Source of the DNA: Dipteris shenzhenensis
Taxonomy: Eukaryota > Polypodiophyta > Polypodiopsida > Gleicheniales
Assembly (NCBI GenBank): GCA_047967505.1
Contig: CM106539.1
Reading direction: 5' to 3' (one strand)
Length of the DNA: 64,000 bases
This document shows, in pieces, positions 34,100 to 46,300 of the stretch (position 1 is its first letter; each line of letters opens with the position of its first letter). The position numbers were made by a program, and so were the translations under genes. The notes beneath the pieces were generated by a model. That model made no database searches, was not told the DNA's origin, and saw nothing but the letters and a program-made list of their open reading frames with translations.

Positions 34100-37000
34100 T
34101 TACACGCCAGTAGAAAGAGGCCACCAAGGACCTAACATTCCAATCCAACCAAAGCGACCTCTTAAAAAGAAAGCACAAGTGCCTCCACCTCCGCCAAGCA
34201 ATGAGCAGCCAAGCTCATCCACATCAACTCCCGAGCATCAAATAAAAGAAGCTCCATACCCAAATGCAGAGGTGGAGAAGGCTCGTTTTCAGGCACTTAA
34301 GGAACAAGCTCAATTTGAGGCTGAGAAACAAGCTCAAGACCCAATCCATGACTTGGCCCCACAAAGTATTGATACTATACTCGAGCCTCTGTTCCAACAA
34401 CAGACTCCACAACATAATGTACCGCCACATCAACTTGAAGGAGCCGCACTCTCTAGCATCCTGAGTTGCCCTGTGTCAATTCCCATCGGAATCCTCCTAC
34501 AAAATTGTCCCAATCTCTGGGAGAGTTTCAAAGGATGGATTGAACTCGCAAATCCCCCTCCACCTATGAACGACATCAAAGATATCCTTGTGTGGATGGG
34601 TGAGAGAGATGACATACGCAACATTACTGTGCCTTTAATCCACAAGGCATATAATGAAGTCCAAGCCATCGCAGATGGTGGAGCAGGTGTAAATGTCCTA
34701 TCAAAGGAGCTCTTCGATGAATGGGGTCTCCCACCAATGCAAAAGGCTAATTTCAACATACGCCTTGCCGATGATTCATGGGCTAAACCCTTGGGAATAG
34801 TGAATGGTGTGTCCACAAATGTCGCAGGAGTTCACTTTCCCTTCAATTCACAATCTTGGATCTCCCCAAAAAATCCTATCAAATCTTACTGGGACGTCCT
34901 TGGTTACGGGAAGCATCAGTCCTCCATGACTGGGAAACTGATAAATTGACAATCTAGAATCGCGACACCACAATCAGGGTGAATGTGGGGACAGGAGCTA
35001 TAAAACCAATTCTGCCTAGAGCATTGGATGACACATCTTCAATGACAATCTCAAGCAAATCAGCTCCCCTGCAATAGCATGCCATAGCGGGCGATTCACA
35101 AAGCAATGTCAATAACTGGATAGAAACATTAGCAACCATCGACAACTGCCATTCATTAGACCCCATCTTCTCACAGATAGATACTAAGGTGCTACAGGTA
35201 GATCCTCCACTCACACATGAAGAACCAATCAATCTAGAGGTGCCATTCTTTATGGCTGACCTCAAGTGGGATAATGAACCTGAAGAAGGTACCCATACCA
35301 ATGATGACTCAGGTTTTTCTTGGGACCTTGAAACTGAGGCTGAGAATGCTGAAATTGAAGATCAAATCTTTGATAATGATAGCCATTCTGCATGCCCTAA
35401 TGGCAGTCGAACGAGCTCCCAAAAGTTGAACCTCCATAGTTGAATAACTGCAGAAGATCTCGCAAGAAAGCTGGAGGAGGAAATCACAGAAAAGCCAAAG
35501 TTGAATACTTCAATGAATTTGAACGAGTCCAAACAAGAATTGTCGAATTGTATCTTGCAAAGCCAGCTCCCTCAAAATCAGAACCACTGCCTCTTGAATG
35601 GTCCCCTGAGGGATTGGAAGGAGTATGCATAGCAAATGAACCCTTACTTGTTGGGAACACCTTACCAATGGAAAAGTTACCCCATAGTTCCCAACGTAAG
35701 AAGTTTCGGAAATATAAGCCACATGTGCGGATGAAGCTCGATCAAACTTCAGAAAAAGAAAGTAAAAAAGAGCCTAACAAATTGGTAAATGAAACTATGC
35801 CACCTAGTACACATGGCACATGTCAGGCTAGTTCAATACCATCAGAGGCCGATCTTCGAGAAGTGCTGGAGTACTTCAAGAATTACACAAGTGGCAGTGT
35901 CCCAATAGCAATGCCAAGACCACTAAGAGAATCTGAAGTTTAAGAAACTAGTAGCATCGGAGAAACTCCAATCTATGAGGGATCGGTAAAAACTCACACA
36001 ATAAACCTCGCCCTTGAAGGGGAGGAAGAAAAACTGATTTTCATTGGGAAACAACTTCGACAGGAAGATGAAACCAAACTCAAAGCACTCCTAATGGAAT
36101 ACCTGACTGCCTAGCTTGGTCATACAAAGAGATGAAAGGAATTTCACCAGATGTGGCTGTACACACGATACCTATAACGGAAGGTGCTCACCCTAAGGTA
36201 TGTGGACCTTATCGCATAAATCCCAAGTATGGCACCATGGTTTATGATGAGCTGGAAAAACTCCTAGATGCCAGATTCATCTACGAGATAGAGCACATAG
36301 ATTGAGTTTCACCCATCGTCATTGTGCCTAAACGCAACAAGAAGCTCAGAATATGCGTAAACTTAAAGAATGTGAATGCTGCCACAATAAGGGATCACTA
36401 TCCCCTACCCTTAATAGAAATGTTGTTGGAAAAGGTGGCAGGTTCTGAAATATATAGCTTCTTGGATGGCTTCAGTGGGGTTATAACCAAGTGCACATTG
36501 CTCCTAAAGACCAATAAAAAATAGCATTTGCTACAGAATGGGGTATTTTTGCATATAGAGTCATGCCATTTGGCCTTTGTAATGCCCCGGCCACATTCCA
36601 ATGAGTCATGTTCACAGCTTTCAAGACATTTCTGAGTTTTTACAAGTGTTCTTGGATGATTTGTGCATCCATTGGAACAAAAAAGACCACTTCAAATGTC
36701 TTGAAGTAGTACTAATCAAATCCAAGGAGTATGGCATCTCCCTAAAAGGTGTACAGGTCTTTATGGGACATGCCAGTTATTATAGAAGATTTATATTGCA
36801 GTATGCCATGATAGCTAGACCACTTTACAAATTATTAGTGGAATTCTTATGGACAGAAGAGTGCGACCAAGCCTTTGAGCTTTTAAAGTGGCGCCTAATC
36901 ACAGCACCCATCCTTATATCTCCCAATTGGGATATTGATTTTCATGTTCATATTGATGGATCCAAGTATGCAATTGGGAGTGTGCTTTGTCAACCTGGTG

Positions 37001-38678
37001 AATATAAGAAAGACTACCCATTCTACTTTGCCAGTCGACAACTCAATGATGCAGAGATCAACTATACCACCATAGAAAGAGAAACCCTAGCAATGGTGTA
37101 TAGTGTTAAGAAATTTTGGCACTATCTACTGGCAAATGATTTTGTCTTCTACACCGACCATCAAGCATTGCTTTATCTTGTGAACCATCCATGTACAATA
37201 GGAAGAATAACCAGATGGCTCCTCTTGATTCAAGAATTCAACTTCAAAATAGTGGTCTGCAAAGGTGCCCAACACTACATTGCCGATCACATGTCTCGTG
37301 TCAAGTCGGGAGAAGAAGCCATTGGAGTAGAAGACGACTTGCTAAATGCCACACTATTTCATATAGATGCTGTTCCAAATTGGTGTGGAGATATCATTGG
37401 GTACTTAATGGCCGAAAGAACACCCCTTGAAATGAAAGCAGTAGATGCCAGAAAACTAATTTTAAAGGCTGCACCCTATCAACTCATTGTAGGACAACTG
37501 TACAAGATGGGCAAGGACCAGGTGTTAAGAAGATGTGTAATGCCTCATGAGATCATGCCAATCCTGAGTGAAGTCCATGAAGGCATTGCAGGAGGACACT
37601 TCCAAGGGGAAGCCACAGCAAGAAAAGTCCTCTCAGGCTACTGGTGGCCAGCACTTTGGGCAGATGCCTATGAATATGTAAAAGGCTATGATGTATGCCA
37701 ACGGACTACTAAACCACAACACAAAGACTTCAATCCCCTAACAACAGTTGTTGCACAAAAACCATTTGAAAAATGGGGGATTGAATATGTGGGTCCCATC
37801 CATCCAGCAGCAAAGGGAACATAGGCACGCTACATCATTGTGGCCACCGATTACTTTACAAAATGGGTTGAAGCTAAAGCAGTCAGAAAGGCAGATGCTA
37901 GAAGCATAGCAAGATTTTTATATGTGAATGTGATCACCCGATTCGGGTGCCCCCATTGAAATTGTGTCGGATAGAGGCACACATTTTGTCAATGAGTTAA
38001 TCCAAGAACTCTTGTCTGGCTTTATGGTAATCCATAGAAAAAGCACACCCTACTACCCCCAAGGGAATGGACAGGGCCGAATCCACCAACAAAATATTAT
38101 GCATTATCCTCACCAAGGTAGTAGAACCATAGTATTCTGATTGGGCAGAGAAATTGAATGCATTCTTATGGGCATACAGAACCACACTCAAGGTTAGTAC
38201 AAGGAACATACCTTTTCAATTGGTATACGGCCTTGAAGTTGTGGTCCCACTAGAATTTGTAATACCAAGCCTACGCATAGCAGTACAGGAATGCATGGGA
38301 GACCATGAATCCTTGAAAGAAAGACTCTATCAGTTGGAGAAGCATACAGAGACAAGACTAGTCACCTACCATGCCATGACAACAGAAAAACGCAGAAGAA
38401 AGGCATGGTTTGACAAAAATATTAAAGCTAAGGACATCAAGGAAGGTGACTTGATCTTGTTATACAATGCCAAAGTACACAAGGGGAAACTGAAGTATCT
38501 AGGTCAAGGATCCTATCGAGTAAGAAAGATGAATCCCATCGGAGCTGTGCTGCTAGAAACATTGGATGGAGTCCAATTCAACACAACAATAAACGGGAGC
38601 CGACTGAAGTGCTACTACTTCAACACGCAAGCCATCCTTGACAATAATGAAGTTTTGGGAACCCCAAGTCTTCAATAG
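34100..38678 (+). pseudogene. Ty3/gypsy retrotransposon polyprotein, decayed
   Basis: Domains in order: a Gag/spacer with EKARFQALKEQAQFEAEKQ (34179-34400); an aspartic protease (AIADGGAGVNVLS, 34670-34710); an RT beginning near 36200 with LRICVNLKNVNAATIRDHYPL, FLDGFSG (motif A, 36460-36480) and FLDDLCIH (motif C, 36650-36670); RNase H (HVHIDGSKYAIGSV, 36950-36990; FYTDHQALLYL, 37145-37180); the integrase zinc domain (GHF, DVCQRT, 37590-37710) and core (WGIEYVGP, ATDYFTKWVE, SDRGTHF); then a C-terminal part (38154-38678). Breaks: stops at 34949, 36303-36305 and 37822-37824, frame changes near 36530-36610, 37950 and 38075. Between GISL and the GHASYYRRF block (36740-36760) about 40-50 residues of RT are missing. 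It cannot transpose by itself. Confidence 0.93.
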
Positions 38679-38985
38679 TTTGCACTAGATTGTTACACAC
38701 ACACTCACTAGCATATGCACGTTTTTTGCACATATAGTTTGCACTAGATTGTTACATGCACACTCACTGGCATATGCACATTTTTACACGTTTAGGAAGA
38801 CCTAATCAATTTCGTATTAGGGATGATTGAGTCTTAGTTTCCCTATTAAATCCCACAAATAAGCATATAGTTAGTCCCTACTTAATCGACACATCACGTG
38901 CACTCACACGATTTTGCATAGGCACATAATAGATTGCATCAATAATAGTATCACACACTTTCATTCCATTGTATTTGCTATGGGT
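38660..38985 (+). mobile_element. 3' LTR start of the gypsy element, with a tandem duplication
   Basis: After the integrase stop the sequence 'gcactagattgttaca', 'cactcact(a/g)gcatatgcac' is doubled with about a 60-bp period (38681-38800). It then continues through 'aagcatatagttagtccctac' and 'cacgtgcactcacac'. The same sequence occurs inverted at 21190-21545. The right end of the LTR could not be fixed. Confidence 0.65.
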
Positions 38986-39640
38986 GTGTTGCCAGTGGGA
39001 TAATACTTGCTAAGTTGTGTTTTTACTGTCCTTATTTTATCACAAAAGCAGGACAAGAAGCTATGCCAAAACTCAAGATGAATTGGCAAAAGAGTCTGTA
39101 GCCTTAGCAATGAGACCCCCCCCAAACATCACAACCGTCTCCTAAATGTAAAAATATCAGACTTGCATACAAACTTATCTACAAGCTCAATGATACAGGT
39201 GCAATCGCATCCAACATGTATGCAAGCTAGCAAGAAATGCCAGCCTCAACAACGAGACCCCCACCAAACCTCTTCCCAAGAAGATTCGATGGCAAAGTCC
39301 ACAGCCTCAGCAACGAGATCCGCTCTGAAATTCATAGTCATCTACCCCTCCTCAAGAGGAGATAGGCTTCTTGATTACAAACCACAAATTGTATGGTGCA
39401 AAAGCATTATAGTAGGAATGACTCGCATGCCACAAGCTCAACAGCCACTGAGTTACGCACATGGAATCCCAACTCCAAAATCAAAATAAGCCATAACCTG
39501 AGGACGGGTAATAAAATGGATCCGAGAGTATGTTGTCTCTATCCTAACATAGACTTAGGTAGTACAGAATGTATGTGTAGAGTAGCGGCAAAGCTCCGCT
39601 TGTACTTGCATATAAGGCTAGGAATAATCTCTCTTAAGAA
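38986..39640. other. No gene; probably LTR or flanking repeat DNA
   Basis: Short plus-strand frames (39163-39489, 39393-39758) lack domains. The phrases 'caacaacgagacccccaccaaacctc' and 'cagcctcagcaacgagatcc' are related, suggesting internal duplication. Confidence 0.4.
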
Positions 39641-39985
39641 TCCTCAACATGCAAGTTCTACTTGTAATTCCTATATGCGAGTTCTACATGCAACTCCTAC
39701 ATGCAAGTCCTACATGCAATTCCTACATGCATGTTCCACTTGCAGCTTCTACTTGTAACTCCTACATGCAAGTCCTACATGCGAGCTCTACATGCAAGTC
39801 CTACATGCACTTCCTATATGCATGTTCGACTTACAACTTCTACTTGCAACTCCTACACGCAAGTCCTACTTGCGATTCCTACATGCATGTTCTACATGCG
39901 AGTTCTACATGCAACATGCAACTCCTACATGCAACTTTTATATGCAAGTTCTACATGTAGAGAGAGAATGTCTTACAATTCCTAC
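39640..39985. repeat. Minisatellite with a 15-bp unit (ctacatgcaagtcct)
   Basis: About 20 copies of a unit close to ctacatgcaagtcct run in a row with variants (ttgcaact, tgcatgttc). Because 15 is a multiple of three, several frames stay open and give peptides such as MQVLHAIPTCMF. These are artefacts of the repeat. Confidence 0.95.
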
Positions 39986-40134
39986 ATGCAGAGAGAGAAG
40001 CTCTCTAACTTGTATAAATACCCCATAATGGAATGAAGCCCACACTCTTTGGGGCATTGTGTTGAGTTCTACTTTTGTATTCCAAGCAATTGTCTCAAGT
40101 GTCGATGCTTCCTTGCACTCAATGTTTAAAAGCA

Positions 40135-40620
40135 TGTCCTAACCTTGTAACTCCTTCTCCCCTTTCCTCCAACCTTGCAACTCCTCCTCCCCTCTCCTCC
40201 AACCTTGCAACCCATCCTCTCCCTCTCCTCACTTTTCCTCCTCCTCCCCCCTCCTCCTCCTCCTCCTTCCTCCTCTGCCTCCTCCCTCCTCCTCCTCCCT
40301 CCTCTCTCTTCTTTCCCCCATGCTCTTACACCTTCTTCCTCTCCCACTCCTATGCTCCCCCTAAACCTTTAGTTCCTCAACCCTTAACCTCCATGAACTA
40401 TGAGGGAGACGAGTTCTCGACCATGTACACTGCCCTGAACCTTGGATCCTCCTTCGAACCCTAGAAATTCTTCTAAACCTTGAAACCTCCTTCTCAACTC
40501 TTGAACCTCTTCTAAACTCTTGAACCTCCTTTGAAACCCTGGAGCCTCCTTCTAAACCCTGAACCTCCCTCTAACCCTTACACTCCTCCTAAAACCTGCA
40601 ACCTCCAATGAAGGTGAAAG
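40135..40620. repeat. Pyrimidine-rich tract with short tandem repeats
   Basis: 'aaccttgcaactcctcctcccctctcctcc' is repeated three times at 40140-40215, then (CCT)n-rich DNA runs to 40345. From 40440 'aacctcctt' and 'aaccctgaacctcc' phrases recur. No gene is supported. Confidence 0.8.
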
Positions 40621-40937
40621 CCTTCATTACCCCAACCATGATGATACACATTCCTTTTACACATGCATACACTATGTTTGCTCACCACACTTAAACCTAC
40701 GTCTCTCATTGGAATACGATTCCAGGTCCTAAGCTACACGTATACTATAAACGACAACCCCTATATATCTGCAGGTGACAAAAAGCCTCAGAACCCTGCA
40801 TATACTAAGAATACCCTGCTCATCCTACGGAAGCCGTGGGAAAGAGCCAACATTTTGAATGAGTTGTTCTCAGAGGAGAGGCCAGTTGTATCAAATTGCT
40901 TCATGTTCGTGTGAGTACCATGTTGCGACTATACCTT

Positions 40938-41171
40938 CTAGGCTATGCGAATTTCATGGGCTTTCCGGTTGTCATGGTATTCACTAATGTTTTGGAAATG
41001 ATCTAACCATGAAATTCTGTCTTCTATAGGTAATCCTTGAAAGGGTCTGGCTTGGACTCGTCTGTCTGATGTTTCATGTGCTTTTGGCTGTTGCTGGTTT
41101 GCAAGCAGTGACATCAATGCTTGAATTGTCTGTGCGAGTTGCGCCCAGACGGTGTTGACCATGGCGAGCAT
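40938..41171 (-). pseudogene. Ty3/gypsy Gag N-terminal fragment
   Basis: A 77-codon minus-strand frame reads MLAMVNTVWAQLAQTIQALM, then a polar spacer, then RPFQGLPIEDRISWLDHFQ. The last phrase matches the entry to the retrotransposon Gag domain ('P.F.G....D...WL..F'). The frame ends right after, so only the first part of Gag is left. Confidence 0.65.
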
Positions 41172-41339
41172 ATGATCTTGTTAGGGGTTAACTAGGCACC
41201 TATAGTTAACTCTAATACTAAACAATACGTAGAGGGGTTGATTGTCATGGTGGTCAGCACTCTAAAGTAATTATTCCGTTATATGCATGTAACTACTAGA
41301 CTCGTGTTAGAGAGTCTTGTCAATAGAACAGAACTCCGA

Positions 41340-42430
41340 GATGAATTGGATTGCAATGTTGTACAAGCCCTACTACAGGCTTGGTTCAACAAGATTGACA
41401 CACATTTCAAGCAATAAGGGTTCACGAGGAGTGAACTGGATCTTAGAGTGTATGTGAAGTGGAATGCAAGTGCCCTCATTATCATTGCACTCTATGTGGA
41501 TAACCTCATTATGGCTGGTAACATTAATAAGCTGATCAAGGAGTCAACCTTTTGCAAATATTTTGAAATGCATATCAACCTTTTGCAAAGAGTTTGATAT
41601 GCATGATCTTGGTTTCTTGCATTACATTTTGAGTGTTCAAATAGAGCAAATGAAAGATAGCATTTTTCTTGAGTCAAACAAGGTACATAGGCTCTATGTT
41701 CAAGTAGTAATGGGGTACACCCCTTGAGACTAAGCATTGGATGGAAAACATGGAGAGTGCTCAATTTGCATATCCCAAATTTTCACGATCATCAATGATC
41801 TATTTGATAACTTCAAAATGACCATATATACATTATTCATGAGGTCTTGTGAGCTAGTTTTTGGCAAAGCATTGCGTACATTTGGAAGGAGTGAGGCAGA
41901 TTTTCAAATAGCTCGATGGGACAATAAAACATAAGTTGTCATGGCCATCATGAGAACCACAGGCGGCTGGTAACTAGGGAGGTGGCCCAAAGAAGAGGTA
42001 TATTTCAGGATACATGTAAATTATGTTAAACTCTCAGTATGTAGCTTAGTCTAGCAAGAAGCAAGCCACTGTGGCTTTGCCTACTGAAAGGTATAGCATA
42101 TCTCTCTTGCCAAATATGCATGTGAGACTTTATGGCTTAGAGGGTTGTTAAAGGATCTTGGAGGAGTCCAAGATGATCCCACTGTGGTCTTTTGCAACAA
42201 TCAAAGTGGCATTGCATTGACCAAGAATTGCAAGGACGGTAAGAGGTGGAAGCACATCGATGTTCAATATCACTTCATATGGTGTTTGCTATCATGCCAT
42301 ACGATGTTCTCCAATGATCATGAAGTGGACATTCACAAAGCCCTTCCTCTGGGGAATTTGAGAAATTTAAATCTTATTCTTCTGTGCTTGATATGGAGAC
42401 CATTCCAAGGTGGACTTGAGTGTTGAAGAA
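41340..42430 (+). pseudogene. Ty1/copia reverse transcriptase and RNase H remnant
   Basis: The RT part is seen at 41345-41540: ALLQAWFNKIDTHFKQ, a TAA stop, GFTRSELDLRVYV and LYVDNLIMAGN. The last contains the copia catalytic motif YVDD changed to YVDN, so a metal-binding Asp is lost. After frame breaks the RNase H end is at 42145-42300: LKDLGGVQDDPTVVFCNNQSG, IALTKNCKDGKRWKHIDVQYHF. The tail (42330-42360) has HKALPLGNLRN, the usual end of copia Pol. About 50 bp after it no clear LTR could be fixed. Confidence 0.88.
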
Positions 42431-42758
42431 TGGTTAGTGGTATGCTCACATATCCATGTATATATAGTTAGTTGCATATGGATCCTTTATATAGAACATT
42501 TCTTCATTCTTTTTTGCCATTTGGCATTTCGATTTTCGAGGCGTTGGTAATTGACAACGAAACACCCCAATGACAATGAGATTGATGTGAAATTTAGGTT
42601 GTGTTCACACCACCCTGGTGCTTGATTTGCAACAGGGATGTTTGGCAAAGGCCCAGTCACGGGTGAGATGGGCGCCACAAGGGAAGGGTGTCAAAGGAGC
42701 GCTATTCCTAAGACTTGGTTCTTGTTTGAACTTGGGGGTATTTGATGGACTGAATGAC

Positions 42759-42768
42759 CTATAAAAAC
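42759..42768 (+). promoter_or_regulatory. TATA box of the five-exon gene
   Basis: ctataaaaac is a good plant TATA box. It lies about 560 bp before the proposed start codon at 43322, in a GC-richer stretch with 'gccata' repeats (42820-42845), so transcription would start near 42795. A long 5' leader, perhaps with its own intron, would follow. Confidence 0.55.
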
Positions 42769-43321
42769 CAAAGCCCTCCTTCTCATATACATTGCCAAAA
42801 TCTGATAAGAGTCGCTATCGCCATAGCCATAGCCATAGTCATCGTCGCCAAGCACCCCTGCAAATCTCGATCGAGGATCTCTTTCCAGCACCAATTCCTT
42901 CTTACCTTACGTACACAATCCATCTTTTCTGAGCTTTTCTTGGAACGATCCGCGCCGCAGTTCCAGCACCGGAAAGAGCAGGGTTTGAGATCCTTTGTAT
43001 GCCTTCGCAGGTGGGTCAATCGAGCTCCTCAAACAAAATAACTGTGTCCCCGGCCCCTTCTTCCTCTGCTCGGTAACAGGCTCGCTCGACGAACATGCTG
43101 CCTTATGGGTAGAGATCCGCATGTGGGAGTCTAGATTCGCAAACGATGTGGGGTTTTTGGGGTAGACTTTCGTCTCTGAGGGTTCTTTGATCAAGTTTGC
43201 AGGCGATCTGGATCTTTTCGGTGGATTTTCCAGGAACCGCAGGGACCTACTCGACGAAGCTGTTTCGGTGCTTGTGCTGGAGATAGGTGCTGGATGAATC
43301 TGTTGAAAGAGCGACAAAAAC

Positions 43322-46300
43322 ATGGAGGATCTAGAAAGTCGCGTTAGAAAAGTGAGGAGGGCTGTAGAGGGTCGCAGGAGGTCCTCTGCCCGTTCACATC
43401 CCCTCGTCTCTTTGCGAAAGGACTTGGTGATCCATTAGAGTGCATCCACAGCTCAGGAAACCCCATATCCGAAACTGGTATTGATGAAGGTCTCACCTGT
43501 CATTCCAGCGCTGGATAACTGTCCAAGACTTTCTTCCGAGGGCTTGTCTTCTTGTTAGATTAGATGAACGTGCAGGCGACTTACCTTCTGTCGTAGGGTT
43601 TAAGGGCGTTACAAGCCGCCCACATGGGGAGAGTACGATCTGATCAATTTGGTTTGACCTCGAAGTGGACTGGAAGCTGTGGATACGAGAACGTCAAGTC
43701 AGAAGAAGCAGGTTCGTTCGGTTGTGCCGTCCTTTCAATCAGAAGAGCAAGCGGGATTGATGGCAAGTATTTGCATGCCGTGGACCGCAAGTTGGATGGT
43801 TTGTTGAAGCGATCCAGGCAACGTTCCTTTGACAAAGTCCGAAGGACTTTGATAAAAGGACAAGCGCTTTACGAATCGCCTTCACTACAGATTCCGTCAC
43901 GGTATTCAGGTCTCATGTTTTGGAAAGATCTGATCCATCCCACCACGGGTCCACCTTTTGGAGTGGCGGATGCTTTTGTCTGGGCTAGGATAGGTAGGCA
44001 GGGAGCTCTCTGTGAAATCTTTGGCAGCTCAGAGGCCGAGCCATCGAATGTGTGTTTTACAGCAGAAGCCCTGTGGTTTGCAGCTGCTGTCCGTACGCAT
44101 GAGTTGGGGATCTTTGTGCAGTATATATTTCATGAACTCTCAATTAAGTGCATTGAAGCTGGAATGGCGAGGTCTTCCTCAGCGAAGCTGATAATAGGTG
44201 GATGTACAGGGTTACAAACTAAACGTTGCTCCAGTGACGCAGGGGTCTACAGACAGAATGGTTAGGTGTCTGTTGTAGACAGTAGATTCTAGCAACCAGC
44301 ATGCCACGGCTAGGCTACTGCCGACAAACAGGTTACTTTATTTCGTCTATTCCATGCCTTTTCTTCTCAGTACGTGAGATGAAATGCCAGGACCGACCTG
44401 TTAATGGGTAGGTGTATCCATGGCTCTGAGGGCCACAGTGGGAAATAATAAAGCTTCCAAAATAATTAGCCCTATATTAGGCTCAGGTGGACCTTCCTTT
44501 CTGTGAATGAGCTTATGATGCGCTTAATATCAATCATGAAGCCTTGTTCCAGGGGAGAAATTGCTTTTTCATGTTGGCAGGAGTTTATTCTCTGCGGACT
44601 GCTCTAAAGCCAAGTCTTGATGACCATGTGGTGGAAGCCGAAGGAGCTTTTGTCTCTGATGAAGGAATTGGTTTTCCTGATTAGTGAACGTCCTCCCCTT
44701 TTGCAGGCGTTGGATACAGTAGCCAAGATTCAATATGTCTGATGTTAAAGATTGAAGAAATTCTTGCCATCAGGTCGGAAGGACACTTTAGTCTTGGGCA
44801 TGTCAGGGAATGGAGGGTTGCCTTAGGCATGCATGGGAACGGAGGGGTGTTCTTAACAGGAATTTACTGAGACACAGAGGCTGGACATCTGCAGGAGGAT
44901 GCTGGATAATTTTTTCTCATTTGTACGATTAACTAGATTAAACAGAGCCCCGACCCCAACAGAGAGTCGCAAATAGACTCCACAAAACTCTCAGTCCGAC
45001 AGGGAGCCTTGGTGCTTTCCTTTAGTATGGCTAGTATTACACGCAAACAGGAATGGATGGAATTCTGATCAGCCTAAGGCTGAAAGGCAGATATAATAGG
45101 AGCTGTGGGTGCCTTTGGCTATTCCTCTCTGTTTTCTGCCTTTATGCCTTCGTTTGGAAGGAGTTTCCTAGAGACCTTTTATGGTGTATAGCCTCATGTA
45201 TTCAAGGTAATGTCCTTCAGATGTAGGCACTGGCAGCATATCATGAAATTTAGAAGCAACTGTAGCTCATAAAGTGAAATATAGAGTATCTCAGAATTTA
45301 CTCCTTGTCATTGACTGTGTTCTGTTGTTACTCCATGCTAGGTGGAGGGGGTAACAAACCTGAAAGAAAATTTGAGCAAGGCCAGATTTCTATACATGGA
45401 GACTGACTGGCATGCTTGTTCGGTACATGGATGCGAGGATGAGGACGTTGATAATCTTGTAAGTGACTTTAAGGAGAGGAGCTTGCCATAATGCTCGTGT
45501 TCTCAACTGACATTACACCTTTGCTTGGCATATAGGTGCCTTGCTTGTGTGAGGCCAGTCCTGCTGTTGTTCAGCCGAGTGGTGTTGGGCAAGATGTTCC
45601 ACATAATGGAGGTTTAAATCAGTGTAAAAAGGCTGGAAGAGTTGCAAACAAGAGGCAAGATCAGACAGCTGCAATTAATTGTACAGCAAAGGCTGAAAAG
45701 ATCACAGAATGTGAGCCTTTGTCGAATGCCGATAAGAGAGCAAGGGTGGGGGTGCATGCTACTCATTTTGAGTCTAAGTATACCGACTGTCAAAAGGTAT
45801 ATCCTGTCGCTACCCTGGAAGTGGGAATAAATTTTTTGGTTTTTTCTTTAAGCAGATTCATTTTTGTGCTGATCTTCCTGTTTTGGGCGGTGGGGGCTTT
45901 TGTATTCAGTCAGGAATAGCTCTGGTTGGGCGGCGCTCCAACGATGCTCCAGCAATTGTACCCATCAAGAAACGCAGGATACAAATGGCAGAAGTAATGC
46001 GTTCTCCGTCACCACCACCTAGATCACCTTCTCCTGGAGTTGGATCACCACCGCGCACATTTCCTTCTTTCAAGTCTTCCTCACCTCCAAGATCACCTTC
46101 CCCTATGCCGCCTTCACCCCCACCTAGAACTCCTCCTTGTGGATCACCTTATCCTGCGCCACCTGGATCACCTTCTCCTGATTCGGTGTCACCACCACCA
46201 ATGCTACAAAGATCTGTTTCTCTAGGAAGTGAGCTCAGTGATGGGGATAGAGGTGTGATCTTGACCTGTAGTGTGTGCCCTCCACATGTTGACCTGGGAG

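Noticed and set aside
39649-40036. Overlapping Cys-containing plus-strand frames
   Set aside because: They arise from the 15-bp minisatellite, whose length keeps frames open.
43352-43438. Continuation of exon 1 through VRRAVEGRRRSSARS to the TAG near 43438
   Set aside because: It reaches a stop, while a GTGAGG donor at 43352 joins in frame to exon 2 and keeps a coiled coil. This choice is not certain.
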